This document shows positions 50,117 through 63,285 of a stretch of 64,000 nt of DNA, one piece after another (position 1 is the first letter of the stretch; every line of letters begins with the position of its first letter). The stretch is from Lantana camara (Eukaryota > Streptophyta > Magnoliopsida > Lamiales > Verbenaceae): NCBI GenBank assembly GCA_037501455.1, contig CM074856.1, positions 50,125,001 through 50,189,000 on the forward strand, written 5' to 3'. The notes under the pieces were generated by a model. That model saw only the letters and a list, made by a program, of their open reading frames with translations. It was not told where the DNA came from and made no database searches. The position numbers were made by a program, and so were the translations under genes.

Positions 50117-52167
50117 CTTCCAACAGCCAACCGTAGGCTTTTCCACACAAACTGCATGTTGATCTTGATAAATTTGGATTTTTCTGGTGCAACATTAGGG
50201 TGTAACCCCAAAACCCAAGCCATCATCGTAGACTAGTTCCTTGAGAGTTGGGAGGAACCCCAAGCCTGGGTTCGCAAGGATTGCACACAACCGCCCAAAC
50301 GTGATGGAACAGGCTCCCCAAGGGTATAGGGCAAGATAAGGGACGATGATCTTCATTTTGGGCCAAAGGGAGGGGCATATCTATCGATCGATCTCCGATA
50401 TCTATCACTAGATCCTCCATCAGAATGGCCGCTCTTATTTTTTTTTTTTTTTTCCCAACCTTCCAACTGCCAACCGTAGGCTTTTCCTCACACACTGCAT
50501 GTTGATCTTCATAAATTTGGATTTTTCTGGTGCAACATTGGGGTGTATCCCCAAAACCCAAGCTATTATCGTGGACTAGTTCCTTGAGAGTTGGGAGGAA
50601 CCCCAAGCCTGGGTTCGCCAGGATTGCACACAACCGCCCAAACATGATGGAACAGGCTCCCCAAGGGTGTAGGGCAAGATAAGCGACGCTGATCTTCATT
50701 TTGGGCCAAAGGGAGGGGCATATCTATCGAGCGATCGATGGTATCTATCACTAGATCCTCCATCAGAATGGTCGCTTTTAATTTTTTTTTTATTTTCCCA
50801 AGCTTCCAACTGCCAACCTTAGGCTTTTCCACACACACTGCATGTTGATCTTGATAAATTTGGATTTTTCTGGTGCAAATTGGGGTGTAACCCCAAAACC
50901 CTAGCCATTATCATATACTAGTTCCTTGAGAGTTGGGAGGAACCCCAAGCCTGGGTTCGCCAGGATTGCACACAACCGCCCAAACATGATAGAACAGGCT
51001 CCCCAAGGGTGTAAGGCAAGATATGGGACGTTGATCTTCATTTTGGGCCAAAGGGAGGGGCATATCTATCGAGCGATCTCCGGTATCTATCACTAGATCC
51101 TCCATCAGAATGGCCGCTTTTAATTTTTTTTATATTTTCCCAAGCTTCCAACCGCCAACCGTAGGCTTTTCCACACACACTGCATGTTGATCTTGATAAA
51201 TTTGGATTTTTCTGGTGCAACATTGGGGTGTAATCCCAAAACCCAAGCCATTATCATAGACTAGTTCCTTGAGAGTTGGGAGGAACCCCAAGCCTGGGTT
51301 CGCAAGGATTGCACACAACCGCCCAAACGTGATGGAACAGGCTCCCAAAGGGTGTAGGGCAAGATAAGGGACAATAATCTTCATTTTGGGCCAAAGGGAG
51401 GGGCGTATCTATCGAGCGATCGACGGTATCTATCACTAGATCCTCCATCAGAATGGCCGCTTTTAATTTTTTTTATATTTTCCCAAGCTTCCAACTGCCA
51501 ACCGTAGGCTTTTCCACACACACTGCATGTTGATCTTGATAAATTTTGATTTTTCTGGTGCAACATTGGGGTGTAACCCCAAAACCCAAGCCATTATCAT
51601 AGACTAGTTCCTTGAAAATTGGGAGGAACCCCAAGCCTGGGTTCGCCAGGATTGTACACAACCGCCCAAACATGATGGAACAGGCTCCCCAAGGGTGTAG
51701 GGCAAGATAAGGGACGCTGATCTTCATTTTGGGCCAAAGGGAGGGGCATATCTATCGAGCGATTTCCGATATCTATCACTAGATCCTCCATCAGAATGGT
51801 CGCATTTAATTTTTTTTTATTTTCCCAAGCTTCCAACTGCCAACCGTAGGCTTTTCCACACACACTGCATGTTGATCTTGATAAATTTAGATTTTTCTGG
51901 TGCAACATTGGGGTGTATCCCCAAAACCGAAGCAATTATCGTAGACTAGTTCCTTGAGAGTTGGGAGGAACCCCAAGCCTGGGTTCGCCAGGATTGTACA
52001 CAACCGCCCAAAAGTGATGGAACAGGCTCCCCAAGGGTGTAGGGCAAGATAAGGGACGCTGATAATCATTTTGGGTCAAAGGGAGGGGCATATCTATCGA
52101 GCGATCTCCAGTATTTATCACTAGATCCTCCATCAGAATGGCCGCTTTTAATTTTTTTTATATTTTC
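50117..52167. repeat. 6-mer HOR family C, copy 2 (2,056 bp)
   Basis: Almost identical to copy 1 at a constant 2,056-bp offset. The differences I found are GCGATCGATGG for GCGATTGATGG near 50,731, TTTTCCTCACAC for TTTTCCACACAC near 50,483, loss of the A interruption in the T-run near 50,440, and GAAGCAATT for GAAGCCATT near 51,930. That is very little divergence for two kilobases. Confidence 0.88.
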
Positions 52168-55100
52168 CCAAGCTTCCAACTGCCAACCGTAGGCTTTTCC
52201 ACACACACTGCATGTTGATCTTGATAAATTTGGATTTTTCTGGTGCAACATTGGGGTGTAACCCCAAAACCCAAGCCATTATCATAGACTAGTTCCTTGA
52301 GAGTTGTGAGGAACCCCAAGCCTGGGTTCGCAAGGATTGCACACAACCGCCCAAACGTGATGGAACAGGCTCCCCAAGGGTGTAGGGCAAGATAAGGGAC
52401 GATGATCTTCATTTTGGCCCAAAGGGAGGGGCGTATCTGTCAAGCGATCGACGGTATCTATCACTAGATCCTCCAATAGAATGGCCACTTTTAATTTTTT
52501 TTATATTTTCCCAAGCTTCCAACTGCCAACCGTAGGCTTTTCCACACACACTGCATGTTGATCTTGATAAATTTTGATTTTTCTGGTGCAACATTGGGGT
52601 GTAACCCCAAAACCCAAGCCATTATCATAGACTAGTTCCTTGAGAGTTGGGAGGAACCCCAAGCCTGGGTTCGCCAGGATTGCACACAACTGCCCAAACA
52701 TGATGGAACAGGCTCCCCAAGGGTGTAGGGCAAGATAAGCCACGCTGATCTTCATTTTGGGCCAAAGGGAGGGGCATATCTATCGAGCGATCTCCGATAT
52801 CTATCACTAGATCCTCCATCAGAATGGTCGCATTTAATTTTTTTTTTTATTTTCCCAAGCTTCCAACTGCGAACCGTAGGCTTTTCCACACACACTGCAT
52901 GTTGATCTTGATAAATTTGGATTTTTCTGGTGCAACATTGGGGTGTATCCCCAATACCCAAGTCATTATCGTAGACTAGTTCCTTGAGAGTTGGGATGAA
53001 CCCCAAGCCTGGGTTCGCCAGGATTGCACACAACCGCCCAAACGTGATGGAACAGGCTCCCAAAGGGTGTTAGGCAAGATAAGGGACGATGATCTTCATT
53101 TTGGGCCAAAGGGAGGGGCATATCTATCGATCGATCTCAGGTATCTAACACTAGATCCTCCATCAGAATGGCCGCTTTTAATTTTTTTTATATTTTTCCA
53201 AGCTTCCAACCGCCAACCGTAGGATTTTCCACACACACTGCATGTTGATCTTGATAAATTTGGATTTTTCTGGTGCAACCTTAGGGTGTAACCCCAAAAC
53301 CCAAGCCATTATCGTAGACTAGTTCCTTGAGAGTTGGGAGGAACCCCAAGCCTGGGTTCGCAAGGATTGCACACAATCGCCCAAACGTGATGGAACAGGC
53401 TCCCCAAGGGTGTAGGGCAAGATAAGGGACGTTGATCTTCATTTTGGGCCAAAGGTAGGGGCATATCTATCGATCGATCTCCGATATCTATCACTAGATC
53501 CTCCATCAGAATGGCCGCTCTCAATTTTTTTTATATTTTCCCAACCTTCCAACTGCCAACCGTAGGCTTTTCCACACACACTGCATCTTGATCTTCATAA
53601 ATTTGGATTTTTCTAGTGCAACATTGGGGTGTATCCCCAAAACCCAAGCCATTATCGTAGACTAGTTCCTTGAGAGTTGGGAGGAACCCCAAGCCTGAGT
53701 TCGCCAGGATTGCACACAACCGCCCAAAAGTGATGGAACAGGCTCCCCAAGGGTGTAGGGCAAGATAAGGGACGCTGATCTTCATTTTGGGTCAAAGGGA
53801 GGGTCATATCTATCGAGCGACCTCCGGTATTTTTCACTAGATCCTCCATCAGAATGGCCGCTTTTAATTTTTTTTATATTTTCCCAAGCTTCCAACTGCC
53901 AACCGTAGGCTTTTCCACACACACTGCATGTTGATCTTGATAAATTTGGATTTTTCTGGTGCAACATTGGAGTGTATCCCCGAAACCCAAGCCATTATCG
54001 TAGACTAGTTCCTTGAGAGTTGGGAGGAACCCCAAGCCTGGGTTCGCCAGGATTGTACACAACCGCCCAAAAGTGATGGAACAGGCTCCCCAAGGGTGTA
54101 GGGCAAGATAAGGGACGCTGATCTTCATTTTGGATCAAAGGGAGGGGCATATCTATCGAGCGATCTCCGGTATTTATCACTAGATCCTCCATCAGAATGG
54201 CCGCTTTTAATTTTTTTTATATTTTCCCAAGCTTCCAACTGCCAACCGTAGGCTTTTCCACACACACTGCATGTTGATCTTGATAAATTTGGATTTTTCT
54301 GGTGCAACATTGGGGTGTAACGCCAAAACCCAAGCCATTATCATAGACTAGTTCCTTGAGAGTTGTGAGGAACCCCAAGCCTGGGTTCGCAAGGATTGCA
54401 CACAACCGCCCAAACGTGATGGAACAGGCTCCCCTAGGGTGTAGGGCAAGATAAGGGACGATGATCTTCATTTTGGGCCAAAGGGAGGGGCGTATCTATC
54501 GAGCGATCGATGGTATCTATCACTAGATCCTCCAATAGAATGGCCACTTTTAATTTTTTTTATATTTTCCCAAGCTTCGAACTGCCAACCGTAGGCTTTT
54601 CCACACACACTGCATGTTGATCTTGATAAATTTTTATTTTTCTGGAGCAACATTGGGGTGTAACCCCAAAACCCAAGCCATTATCATAGACTTGTTCCTT
54701 GAGAGTTGGGAGGAACCCCAAGCCTGGGTTCGCCAGGATTGCACACAACCGCCCAAACATGATGGAACAGGCTCCCCAAGGGTGTAGGGCAAGATAAGCC
54801 ACGCTGATCTTCATTTTGGGCCAAAGGGAGGGGCATATCTATCGAGCGATCTCCGATATCTATCACTCTATCCTCCATCAGAATGGTCGCATTTAATTTT
54901 TTTTTATTTTCCCAAGCTTCCAACTGCCAACCGTAGGCTTTTCCACACACACTGCATGTTGATCTTGATAAATTTGGATTTTTCTGGTGCAACATTGGGG
55001 TGTATCCCCAAAACCCAAGTCATTATCGTAGACTAGTTCCTTGAGAGTTGGGATGAACCCCAAGCCTGGGTTCGCCAGGATTGCACACAACCGCCTAAAC

Positions 55101-58100
55101 GTGATGGAACAGGCTCCCAAAGGGTGTTAGGCAAGATAAGGGACGATGATCTTCATTTTGGGCCAAAGGGAGGGGCATATCTATCGAGCGATCTCAGGTA
55201 TCTAACACTAGATCCTCCATCAGAATGGCCGCTTTTAATTTTTTTTATATTTTTCCAAGCTTCCAACCGCCAACCGTAGGCTTTTCCACACACACTGCAT
55301 GTGGATCTTGATAAATTTGGATTTTTCTGGTGCAACCTTAGGGTGTAACCCCAAAACCCAAGCCATTATCGTAGACTAGTTCCTTGAGAGTTGGGAGGAA
55401 CCCCAAGCCTGGGTTCGCAAGGATTGCACACAACCGCCTAAACGTGATGGAACAGGCTCCCCAAGGGTGTAGGGCAAGATAAGGGACGTTGATCTTCATT
55501 TTGGGCCAAAGGTAGGGGCATATCTATCGATCGATCTCCGATATCTATCACTAGATCCTCCATCAGAATGGCCCCTCTCAATTTTTTTTATATTTTCCCA
55601 ACCTTCCAACTGCCAACCGTAGGCTTTTCCACACACACTGCATCTTGATCTTCATAAATTTGGATTTTTCTAGTGCAACATTGGGGTGTATCCCCAAAAC
55701 CCAAGCCATTATCGTGGACTAGTTCCTTGAGAGTTGGGAGGAACCCCAAGCCTGGGTTCGCCAGGATTGCACACAACCACCCAAAAGTGATGGAACAGGC
55801 TCCCCAAGGGTGTAGGGCAAGATAAGGGACGCTGATCTTCATTTTGGGTCAAAGGGAGGGGCATATCTATCGAGCGACCTCCGGTATTTTTCACTAGATC
55901 CTCCATCAGAATGGCCGCTTTTAATTTTTTTTATATTTTCCCAAGCTTCCAACTGCCAACCGTAGGCTTTTCCACACATATTGCATGTTGATCTTGATAA
56001 ATTTGGATTTTTCTGGTGCAACATTGGGGTGTATCCCCAAAACCCAAGCCATTATCGTAGACTAGTTCCTTGAGAGTTGGGAGGAACCCCAAGCCTGGGT
56101 TCGCCAGGATTGCACACAACCGCCCAAACGTGATGGAACAGGCTCCCCAAGGGTGTAGGGCAAGATAAGGGACGTTGATCTTCATTTTGGGCCAAAGGTA
56201 GGGGCATATCTATCGATCGATCTCCGATATATATCACTAGATCCTCCATCAGAATGGCCGCTCTCAATTTTTTTTATATTTTCCCAACCTTCCAACTGCC
56301 AACCGTAGGCTTTTCCACACACACTGCATCTTGATCTTCCTAAATTTGGATTTTTCTAGTGCAACATTGGGGTGTATCCCCAAAACCCAAGCCATTATCG
56401 TGGACTAGTTCCTTGAGAGTTGGGAGGAACCCCAAGCCTGGGTTCGCCAGGATTGCACACAACCGCCCAAAAGTGATGGAACAGGCTCCCCAAGGGTGTA
56501 GGGCAAGATAAGGGACGCTGATCTTCATTTTGGGTCAAAGGGAGGGGCATATCTATCGAGCGACCTCCGGTATTTTTCACTAGATCCTCCATCAGAATGG
56601 CCGCTTTTAATTTTTTTTATATTTTCCCAAGCTTCCAACTGCCAACCGTAGGCTTTTCCACACATACTGCATGTTGATCTTGATAAATTTGGATTTTTCT
56701 GGTGCAACATTGGGGTGTATCCCCAAAACCCAAGCCATTATCGTAGACTAGTCCCTTGAGAGTTGGGATGAACCCCAAGCCTGGGTTCGCCAGGATTGTA
56801 TACAACCGCCCAAAAGTGATGGAACAGGCTCCCCAAGGGTGTAGGGCAAGATAAGGGACGCTGATCTTCATTTTGGATCAAAGGGAGGGGCATATCTATC
56901 GAGCGATCTCCGGTATTTATCACTAGATCCTCCATCAGAATGGCCACTTTTAATTTTTTTTATATTTTCCCAAGCTTCCAACTGCCAACCGTAGGCTTTT
57001 CCACACACACTGCATGTTGATCTTGATAAATTTGGATTTTTCTGTTGCAACATTGGGGTGTAACCCCAAAACCCAAGCCATTATCATAGACTAGTTCCTT
57101 GAGAGTTGCGAGGAACCCCAAGCCTGGGTTCGCAAGGATTGCACACAACCGCCCAAACGTGATGGAACAGGCTCCCCAAGGGTGTAGGGCAAGATAGGGG
57201 ACGATGATCTTCATTTTGGATCAAAGGGAGGGGCATATTTATCGAGCGATCTCCGGTATTTATCACTAGATCCTCCATCAGAATGGCCGCTTTTAATTTT
57301 TTTTATATTTTCCCAAGCTTCCAACTGCCAACCGTAGGCTTTTCCACACACACTGCATGTTGATCTTGATAAATTTGGATTTTTTTGTTGCAACATTGGG
57401 GTGTAACCCCAAAACCCAAGCCATTATCATAGACTAGTTCCTTGAGAGTTGTGAGGAACCCCAAGCCTGGGTTCGCAAGGATTGCACACAACCGCCCAAA
57501 CGTGATAGAATAGGCTCCCCAAGGATGTAGGGCAAGATAAGGGACGATGATCTTCATTTTGGGCCAAAGGGAGGGGCGTATCTATCGAGCGATCGACGGT
57601 ATCTATCACTAGATCCTCCAATAGAATGGCCACTTTTAATTTTTTTTATATTTTCCCAAGCTTCCAACTGCCAACCGTAGGCTTTTCCACACACACTGCA
57701 TGTTGATCTTGATAAATTTTGATTTTTCTGGTGCAACATTGGGGTGTAACCCCACAACCCAAGCCATTATCATAGACTAGTTCCTTGAGAGTTGGGATGA
57801 ACCCCAAGCCTGGGTTCGCCAGGATTGCACACAACCGCCCAAACGTGATGGAACAGGCTCCCAAAGGGTGTTAGGCAAGATAAGGGACGATGATCTTCAT
57901 TTTGGGCCAAAGGGAGGGGCATATCTATCGAGCGATCTCAGGTATCTAACACTAGATCCTCCATCAGAATGGCCGCTTTTAATTTTTTTTATATTTTTCC
58001 AATCTTCCAACCGCCAACCGTAGGCTTTTCCACACACACTGCATGTTGATCTTGATAAATTTGGATTTTTCTGGTGCAACCTTAGGGTGTAACCCCAAAC

Positions 58101-59481
58101 CCCAAGCCATTATCGTAGACTAGTTCCTTGAGAGTTGGGAGGAACCCCAAGCCTGGGTTCGCAAGGATTGCACACAACCGCCCAAAAGTGATGGAACAGG
58201 CTCCCCAAGGGTGTAGGGCAAGATAAGGGACGCTGATCTTCATTTTGGGTCAAAGGGAGGGGCATATCTATCGAGCGATCTCCGGTATTTTTCACTAGAT
58301 CCTCCATCAGAATGGCCGCTTTTAATTTTTTTTATATTTTCCCAAGCTTCCAACTGCCAACCGTAGGCTTTTCCACACACACTGCATGTTGATCTTGATA
58401 AATTTGGATTTTTCTGGTGCAACATTGGGGTGTAACCCCAAAACCCAAGCCATTATCATAGACTAGTTCCTTGAGAGTTGGGAGGAACCCCAAGCCTGGG
58501 TACGCCAGGATTGCACACAACCGCCCAAACATGATGGAACAGGCTCCCCAAGGGTGTAGGGCAAGATAAGCCACGCTGATCTTCATTTTGGGCCAAAGGG
58601 AGGGGCATATCTATCGAGTGATCTCCGATATCTATCACTAGATCCTCCATCAGAATGGCCGCTTTTAATTTTTTTTATATTTTCCCAAGCTTCCAACTGC
58701 CAACCGTAGGCTTTTCCACACACACTGCATGTTGATCTTGATAAATTTGGATTTTTCTGGTGCAACATTGGGGTGTATCCCCAAAACCCAAGTCATTATC
58801 GTAGACTAGTTCCTTGAGAGTTGGGATGAACCCCAAGCCTGGGTTCGCCAGGATTGCACACAACCGCCCAACCGTGATGGAACAGGCTCCCAAAGGGTGT
58901 TAGGCAAGATAAGGGACGATGATCTTCATTTTGGGCCAAAGGGAGGGGCATATCTATCGAGCGATCTCAGGTATCTAACACTAGATCCTCCATCAGAATG
59001 GCCGCTTTTAATTTTTTTTATATTTTTCCAAGCTTCCAACCACCAACCGTAGGCTTTTCCACACACACTGCATGTTGATCTTGATAAATTTGGATTTTTC
59101 TGGTGCAACCTTAGGGTGTAACCCCAAAACCCAAGCCATTATCGTAGGCTAGTTCCTTGAGAGTTGGGAGGAACCCCAAGCCTGGGTTCGCAAGGATTGC
59201 ACACAACCGCCCAAACGTGATGGAACAGGCTCCCCAAGGGTGTAGGGCAAGATAAGGGACGTTGATCTTCATTTTGGGCCAAAGGTAGGGGCATATCTAT
59301 CGATCGATCTCCGATATCTATCACTAGATCCTCCATCAGAATGGCCGCTCTCAATTTTTTTTATATTTTCCCAACCTTCCAACTGCCAACCGTAGGCTTT
59401 TCCACACACACTGCATCTTGATCTTCATAAATTTGGATTTTTCTAGTGCAACATTGGGGTGTATCCCCAAAACCCAAGCCA
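52168..59481. repeat. Irregular 6-mer HOR block
   Basis: From 52,400 to about 56,050 the period is 2,057-2,059 bp (6 monomers). It then breaks up. The marker AAAGGTAGGG lies at 53,451, 55,508, 56,194 and 59,281, giving intervals of 6, 2 and 9 monomers. The marker CAACCTTAGGGTG lies near 53,276, 55,334, 58,078 and 59,106, giving 6, 8 and 3 monomers. Two neighbouring units near 56,874 and 57,217 share TTTTGGATCAAAGG and are a fresh single-monomer duplication. Another unit type here has CTCCAATAGAATGG, shared with the 8-mer block. Confidence 0.75.
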
Positions 59482-62400
59482 TTATCGTGGACTAGTTCCT
59501 TGAGAGTTGGGAGGAACCCCAAGCCTTGGTTCGCCAGGATTGTACACAACCGCCCAAACATGATGGAACAGGCTCCCCAAGGGTGTAGGGCAAGATAAGG
59601 GACGCTGATCTTCATTTTGGGCCAAAGGGAGGGGCATATCTATCGAGCGATTTCCGATATCTATCACTAGATCCTCCATCAGAATGGTCGCATTTAATTT
59701 TTTTTTTATTTTCCCAAGCTTCCAACTGCCAACCGTAGGCTTTTCCACACACACTGCATGTTGATCTTGATAAATTTGGATTTTTCTGGTGCAACATTGG
59801 GGTGTATCCCCAAAACCCAAGCCATTATCGTAGACTAGTTCCTTGAGAGTTGGGAGGAACCCCAAGCCTGGGTTCGCCATGATTGCACACAACCGCCCAA
59901 AAGTGATGGAACAGGCTCCCCAAGGGTGTAGGGCAAGATAAGGGACACTGATCTTCATTTTGGGTCAAAGGGAGGGGCATATCTATCGAGCGACCTCCGG
60001 TATTTTTCACTAGATCCTCCATCAGAATGGCCGCTTTTAATTTTTTTTATATTTTCCCAAGCTTCCAACTGCCAACCGTAGGCTTTTCCACACATACTGC
60101 ATGTTGATCTTGATAAATTTGGATTTTTCTGGTGCAACATTGGGGTGTATCCCCAAAACCCAAGCCATTATCGTAGACTAGTTCCTTGAGAGTTGGGAGG
60201 AACCCCAAGCCTGGGTTCGCCAGGATTGCACACAACCGCCCAAAAGTGATGGAACAGGCTCCCCAAGGGTGTAGGGCAAGATAAGGGACGCTGATCTTCA
60301 TTTTGGGTCAAAGGGAGGGGCATATCTATCAAGCGATCTCCGGTATTTTTCACTAGATCCTCCATCAGAATAGCCGCTTTTAATTTTTTTTATATTTTCC
60401 CAAGCTTCCAACTGCCAACCATAGGCTTTTCCACACACACTGCATGTTGATCTTGATAAATTTGGATTTTTCTGGTGCAACATTGGGGTGTAACCCCAAA
60501 ACCCAAGCCATTATCGTAGACTAGTTCCTTGAGAGTTGGGAGGAACCCCAAGCCTGGGTTCGCAAGGATTGCACACAACCGCCCAAACGTGATGGAACAG
60601 GCTCCCCAAGGGTGTAGGGCAAGATAAGGGACAATGATCTTCATTTTGGGCCAAAGGGAGGGGCGTATCTATCGAGCGATCGATGGTATCTATCACTAGA
60701 TCCTCCATCAGAATGGCCGCTTTTAATTTTTTTTATATTTTCCCAAGCTTCCAACTGCCAACCGTAGGCTTTTCCACACACACTGCATGTTGATCTTGAT
60801 AAATTTTGATTTTTCTGGTGCAACATTGGGGTGTAACCCCAAAACCCAAGCCATTATCATAGACTAGTTCCTTGAGAGTTGGGAGGAACCCGAAGCCTGG
60901 GTTCGCCAGGATTGTACACAACCGCCCAAACATGATGGAACAGGCTCCCCAAGGGTGTAGGGCAAGATAAGGGACGCTGATCTTCATTTTGGGCCAAAGG
61001 GAGGGGCATATCTATCGAGCGATTTCCGATATCTATCACTAGATCCTCCATCAGAATGGTCGCATTTAATTTTTTTTTTATTTTCCCAAGCTTCCATCTG
61101 CCAACCGTAGGCTTTTCCACACACACTGCATGTTGATCTTGATAAATTTGGATTTTTCTGGTGCAACATTGGGGTGTATCCCCAAAACCCAAGCCATTAT
61201 CGTAGACTAGTTCCTTGAGAGTTGGGAGGAACCCCAAGCCTGGGTTCGCCATGATTGCACACAACCGCCCAAAAGTGATGGAACAGGCTCCCCAAGGGTG
61301 TAGGGCAAGATAAGGGACACTGATCTTCATTTTGGGTCAAAGGGAGGGGCATATCTATCGAGCGACCTCCGGTATTTTTCACTAGATCCTCCATCAGAAT
61401 GGCCGCTTTTAATTTTTTTTATATTTTCCCAAGCTTCCAACTGCCAACCGTAGGCTTTTCCACACATACTGCATGTTGATCTTGATAAATTTGGATTTTT
61501 CTGGTGCAACATTGGGGTGTATCCCCAAAACCCAAGCCATTATCGTAGACTAGTTCCTTGAGAGTTGGGAGGAACCCCAAGCCTGGGTTCGCCAGGATTG
61601 CACACAACCGCCCAAAAGTGATGGAACAGGCTCCCCAAGGGTGTAGGGCAAGATAAGGGACGCTGATCTTCATTTTGGGTCAAAGGGAGGGGCATATCTA
61701 TCAAGCGATCTCCGGTATTTTTCACTAGATCCTCCATCAGAATAGCCGCTTTTAATTTTTTTTATATTTTCCCAAGCTTCCAACTACCAACCGTAGGCTT
61801 TTCCACACACACTGCATGTTGATCTTGATAAATTTGGATTTTTCTGGTGCAACATTGGGGTGTAACCCCAAAACCCAAGCCATTATCGTAGACTAGTTCC
61901 TTGAGAGTTGGGAGGAACCCCAAGCCTGGGTTCGCAAGGATTGCACACAACCGCCCAAACGTGATGGAACAGGCTCCCCAAGGGTGTAGGGCAAGATAAG
62001 GGACGCTGATCTTCATTTTGGGTCAAAGGGAGGGGCATATCTATCAAGCGATCTCCGGTATTTTTCACTAGATCCTCCATCAGAATAGCCGCTTTTAATT
62101 TTTTTTATATTTTCCCAAGCTTCCAACTACCAACCGTAGGCTTTTCCACACACACTGCATGTTGATCTTGATAAATTTGGATTTTTCTGGTGCAACATTG
62201 GGGTGTAACCCCAAAACCCAAGCCATTATCGTAGACTAGTTCCTTGAGAGTTGGGAGGAACCCCAAGCCTGGGTTCGCAAGGATTGCACACAACCGCCCA
62301 AACGTGATGGAACAGGCTCCCCAAGGGTGTAGGGCAAGATAAGGGACAATGATCTTCATTTTGGGCCAAAGGGAGGGGCGTATCTATCGAGCGATCGATG

Positions 62401-63285
62401 GTATCTATCACTAGATCCTCCATCAGAATGGCCGCTTTTAATTTTTTTTATATTTTCCCAAGCTTCCAACTGCCAACCGTAGGCTTTTCCACACACACTG
62501 CATGTTGATCTTGATAAATTTTGATTTTTCTGGTGCAACATTGGGGTGTAACCCCAAAACCCAAGCCATTATCATAGACTAGTTCCTTGAGAGTTGGGAG
62601 GAACCCCAAGCCTGGGTTCGCCAGGATTGTACACAACCGCCCAAACATGATGGAACAGGCTCCCCAAGGGTGTAGGGCAAGATAAGGGACGCTGATCTTC
62701 ATTTTGGGCCAAAGGGAGGGGCATATCTATCGAGCGATTTCCGATATCTATCACTAGATCCTCCATCAGAATGGTCGCATTTAATTTTTTTTTTATTTTC
62801 CCAAGCTTCCAACTGCCAACCGTAGGCTTTTCCACACACACTGCATGTTGATCTTGATAAATTTGGATTTTTCTGGTGCAACATTGGGGTGTATCCCCAA
62901 AACCCAAGCCATTATCGTAGACTAGTTCCTTGAGAGTTGGGAGGAACCCCAAGCCTGGGTTCGCCAGGATTGCACACAACCGCCCAAAAGTGATGGAACA
63001 GGCTCCCCAAGGGTGTAGGGCAAGATAAGGGACGCTGATCTTCATTTTGGGTCAAAGGGAGGGGCATATCTATCGAGCGATCTCCGGTATTTTTCACTAG
63101 ATCCTCCATCAGAATGGCCGCTTTTAATTTTTTTTATATTTTCCCAAGCTTCCAACTGCCAACCGTAGGCTTTTCCACACACACTGCATGTTGATCTTGA
63201 TAAATTTGGATTTTTCTGGTGCAACATTGGGGTGTATCCCCGAAACCCAAGCCATTATCGTAGACTAGTTCCTTGAGAGTTGGGA
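59482..63285. repeat. 4-mer/5-mer HOR block at the right end of the array
   Basis: The first interval is 4 monomers (1,372 bp, for example 59,825 to 61,197) and the second is 5 monomers (1,715 bp, 61,197 to 62,912). Markers include GCGATTTCCGATATC (near 59,647, 61,019 and 62,735), GCCATGATTGC (near 59,875 and 61,247) and TATCAAGCGATCTCC (near 60,327, 61,699 and 62,041). The extra monomer is a tandem duplicate: CCAACTACCAACC occurs near 61,779 and 62,122, exactly 343 bp apart. The array stops in the anchor GAGAGTTGGGA at 63,285. Confidence 0.85.

Larger units (their letters stand above)
1..63285. repeat. Tandem satellite DNA array, ~343-bp monomer, ~184 copies
   Basis: The anchor GTTCCTTGAG recurs at 198, 541, 884, 1227 and 1569 and continues to 63,268, almost always 342-344 bp apart. 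That gives about 184 intervals over 63,070 bp. Every copy has the same orientation and I saw no inversion and no foreign insertion before 63,285. Copies differ by point changes, by the length of a T-run and by rare small deletions. The first base already lies inside a monomer, so the array continues to the left. Each monomer carries an A/T-rich tract and a CAAAA pentamer, both common in plant satellites. Nothing in the array looks like a gene, promoter or origin. A role in centromere or heterochromatin structure is possible but not shown by the sequence. I do not recognise the satellite family by name. Confidence 0.98.

Noticed and set aside
1..63285. Conserved 61-, 65- and 84-codon minus-strand frames repeated at each monomer as a possible peptide family
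   Set aside because: Conservation is at DNA level and applies equally to all frames and non-coding parts of the monomer. I see no excess of silent changes, and many copies carry stops or lost starts.
1..63285. CRISPR array
   Set aside because: The whole unit repeats with no alternation of short repeats and unique spacers, and the 343-bp period is far too long.
1..63285. Ribosomal DNA intergenic spacer subrepeats
   Set aside because: No rRNA gene occurs in the window and 63 kb of uninterrupted subrepeat is far longer than such spacers.
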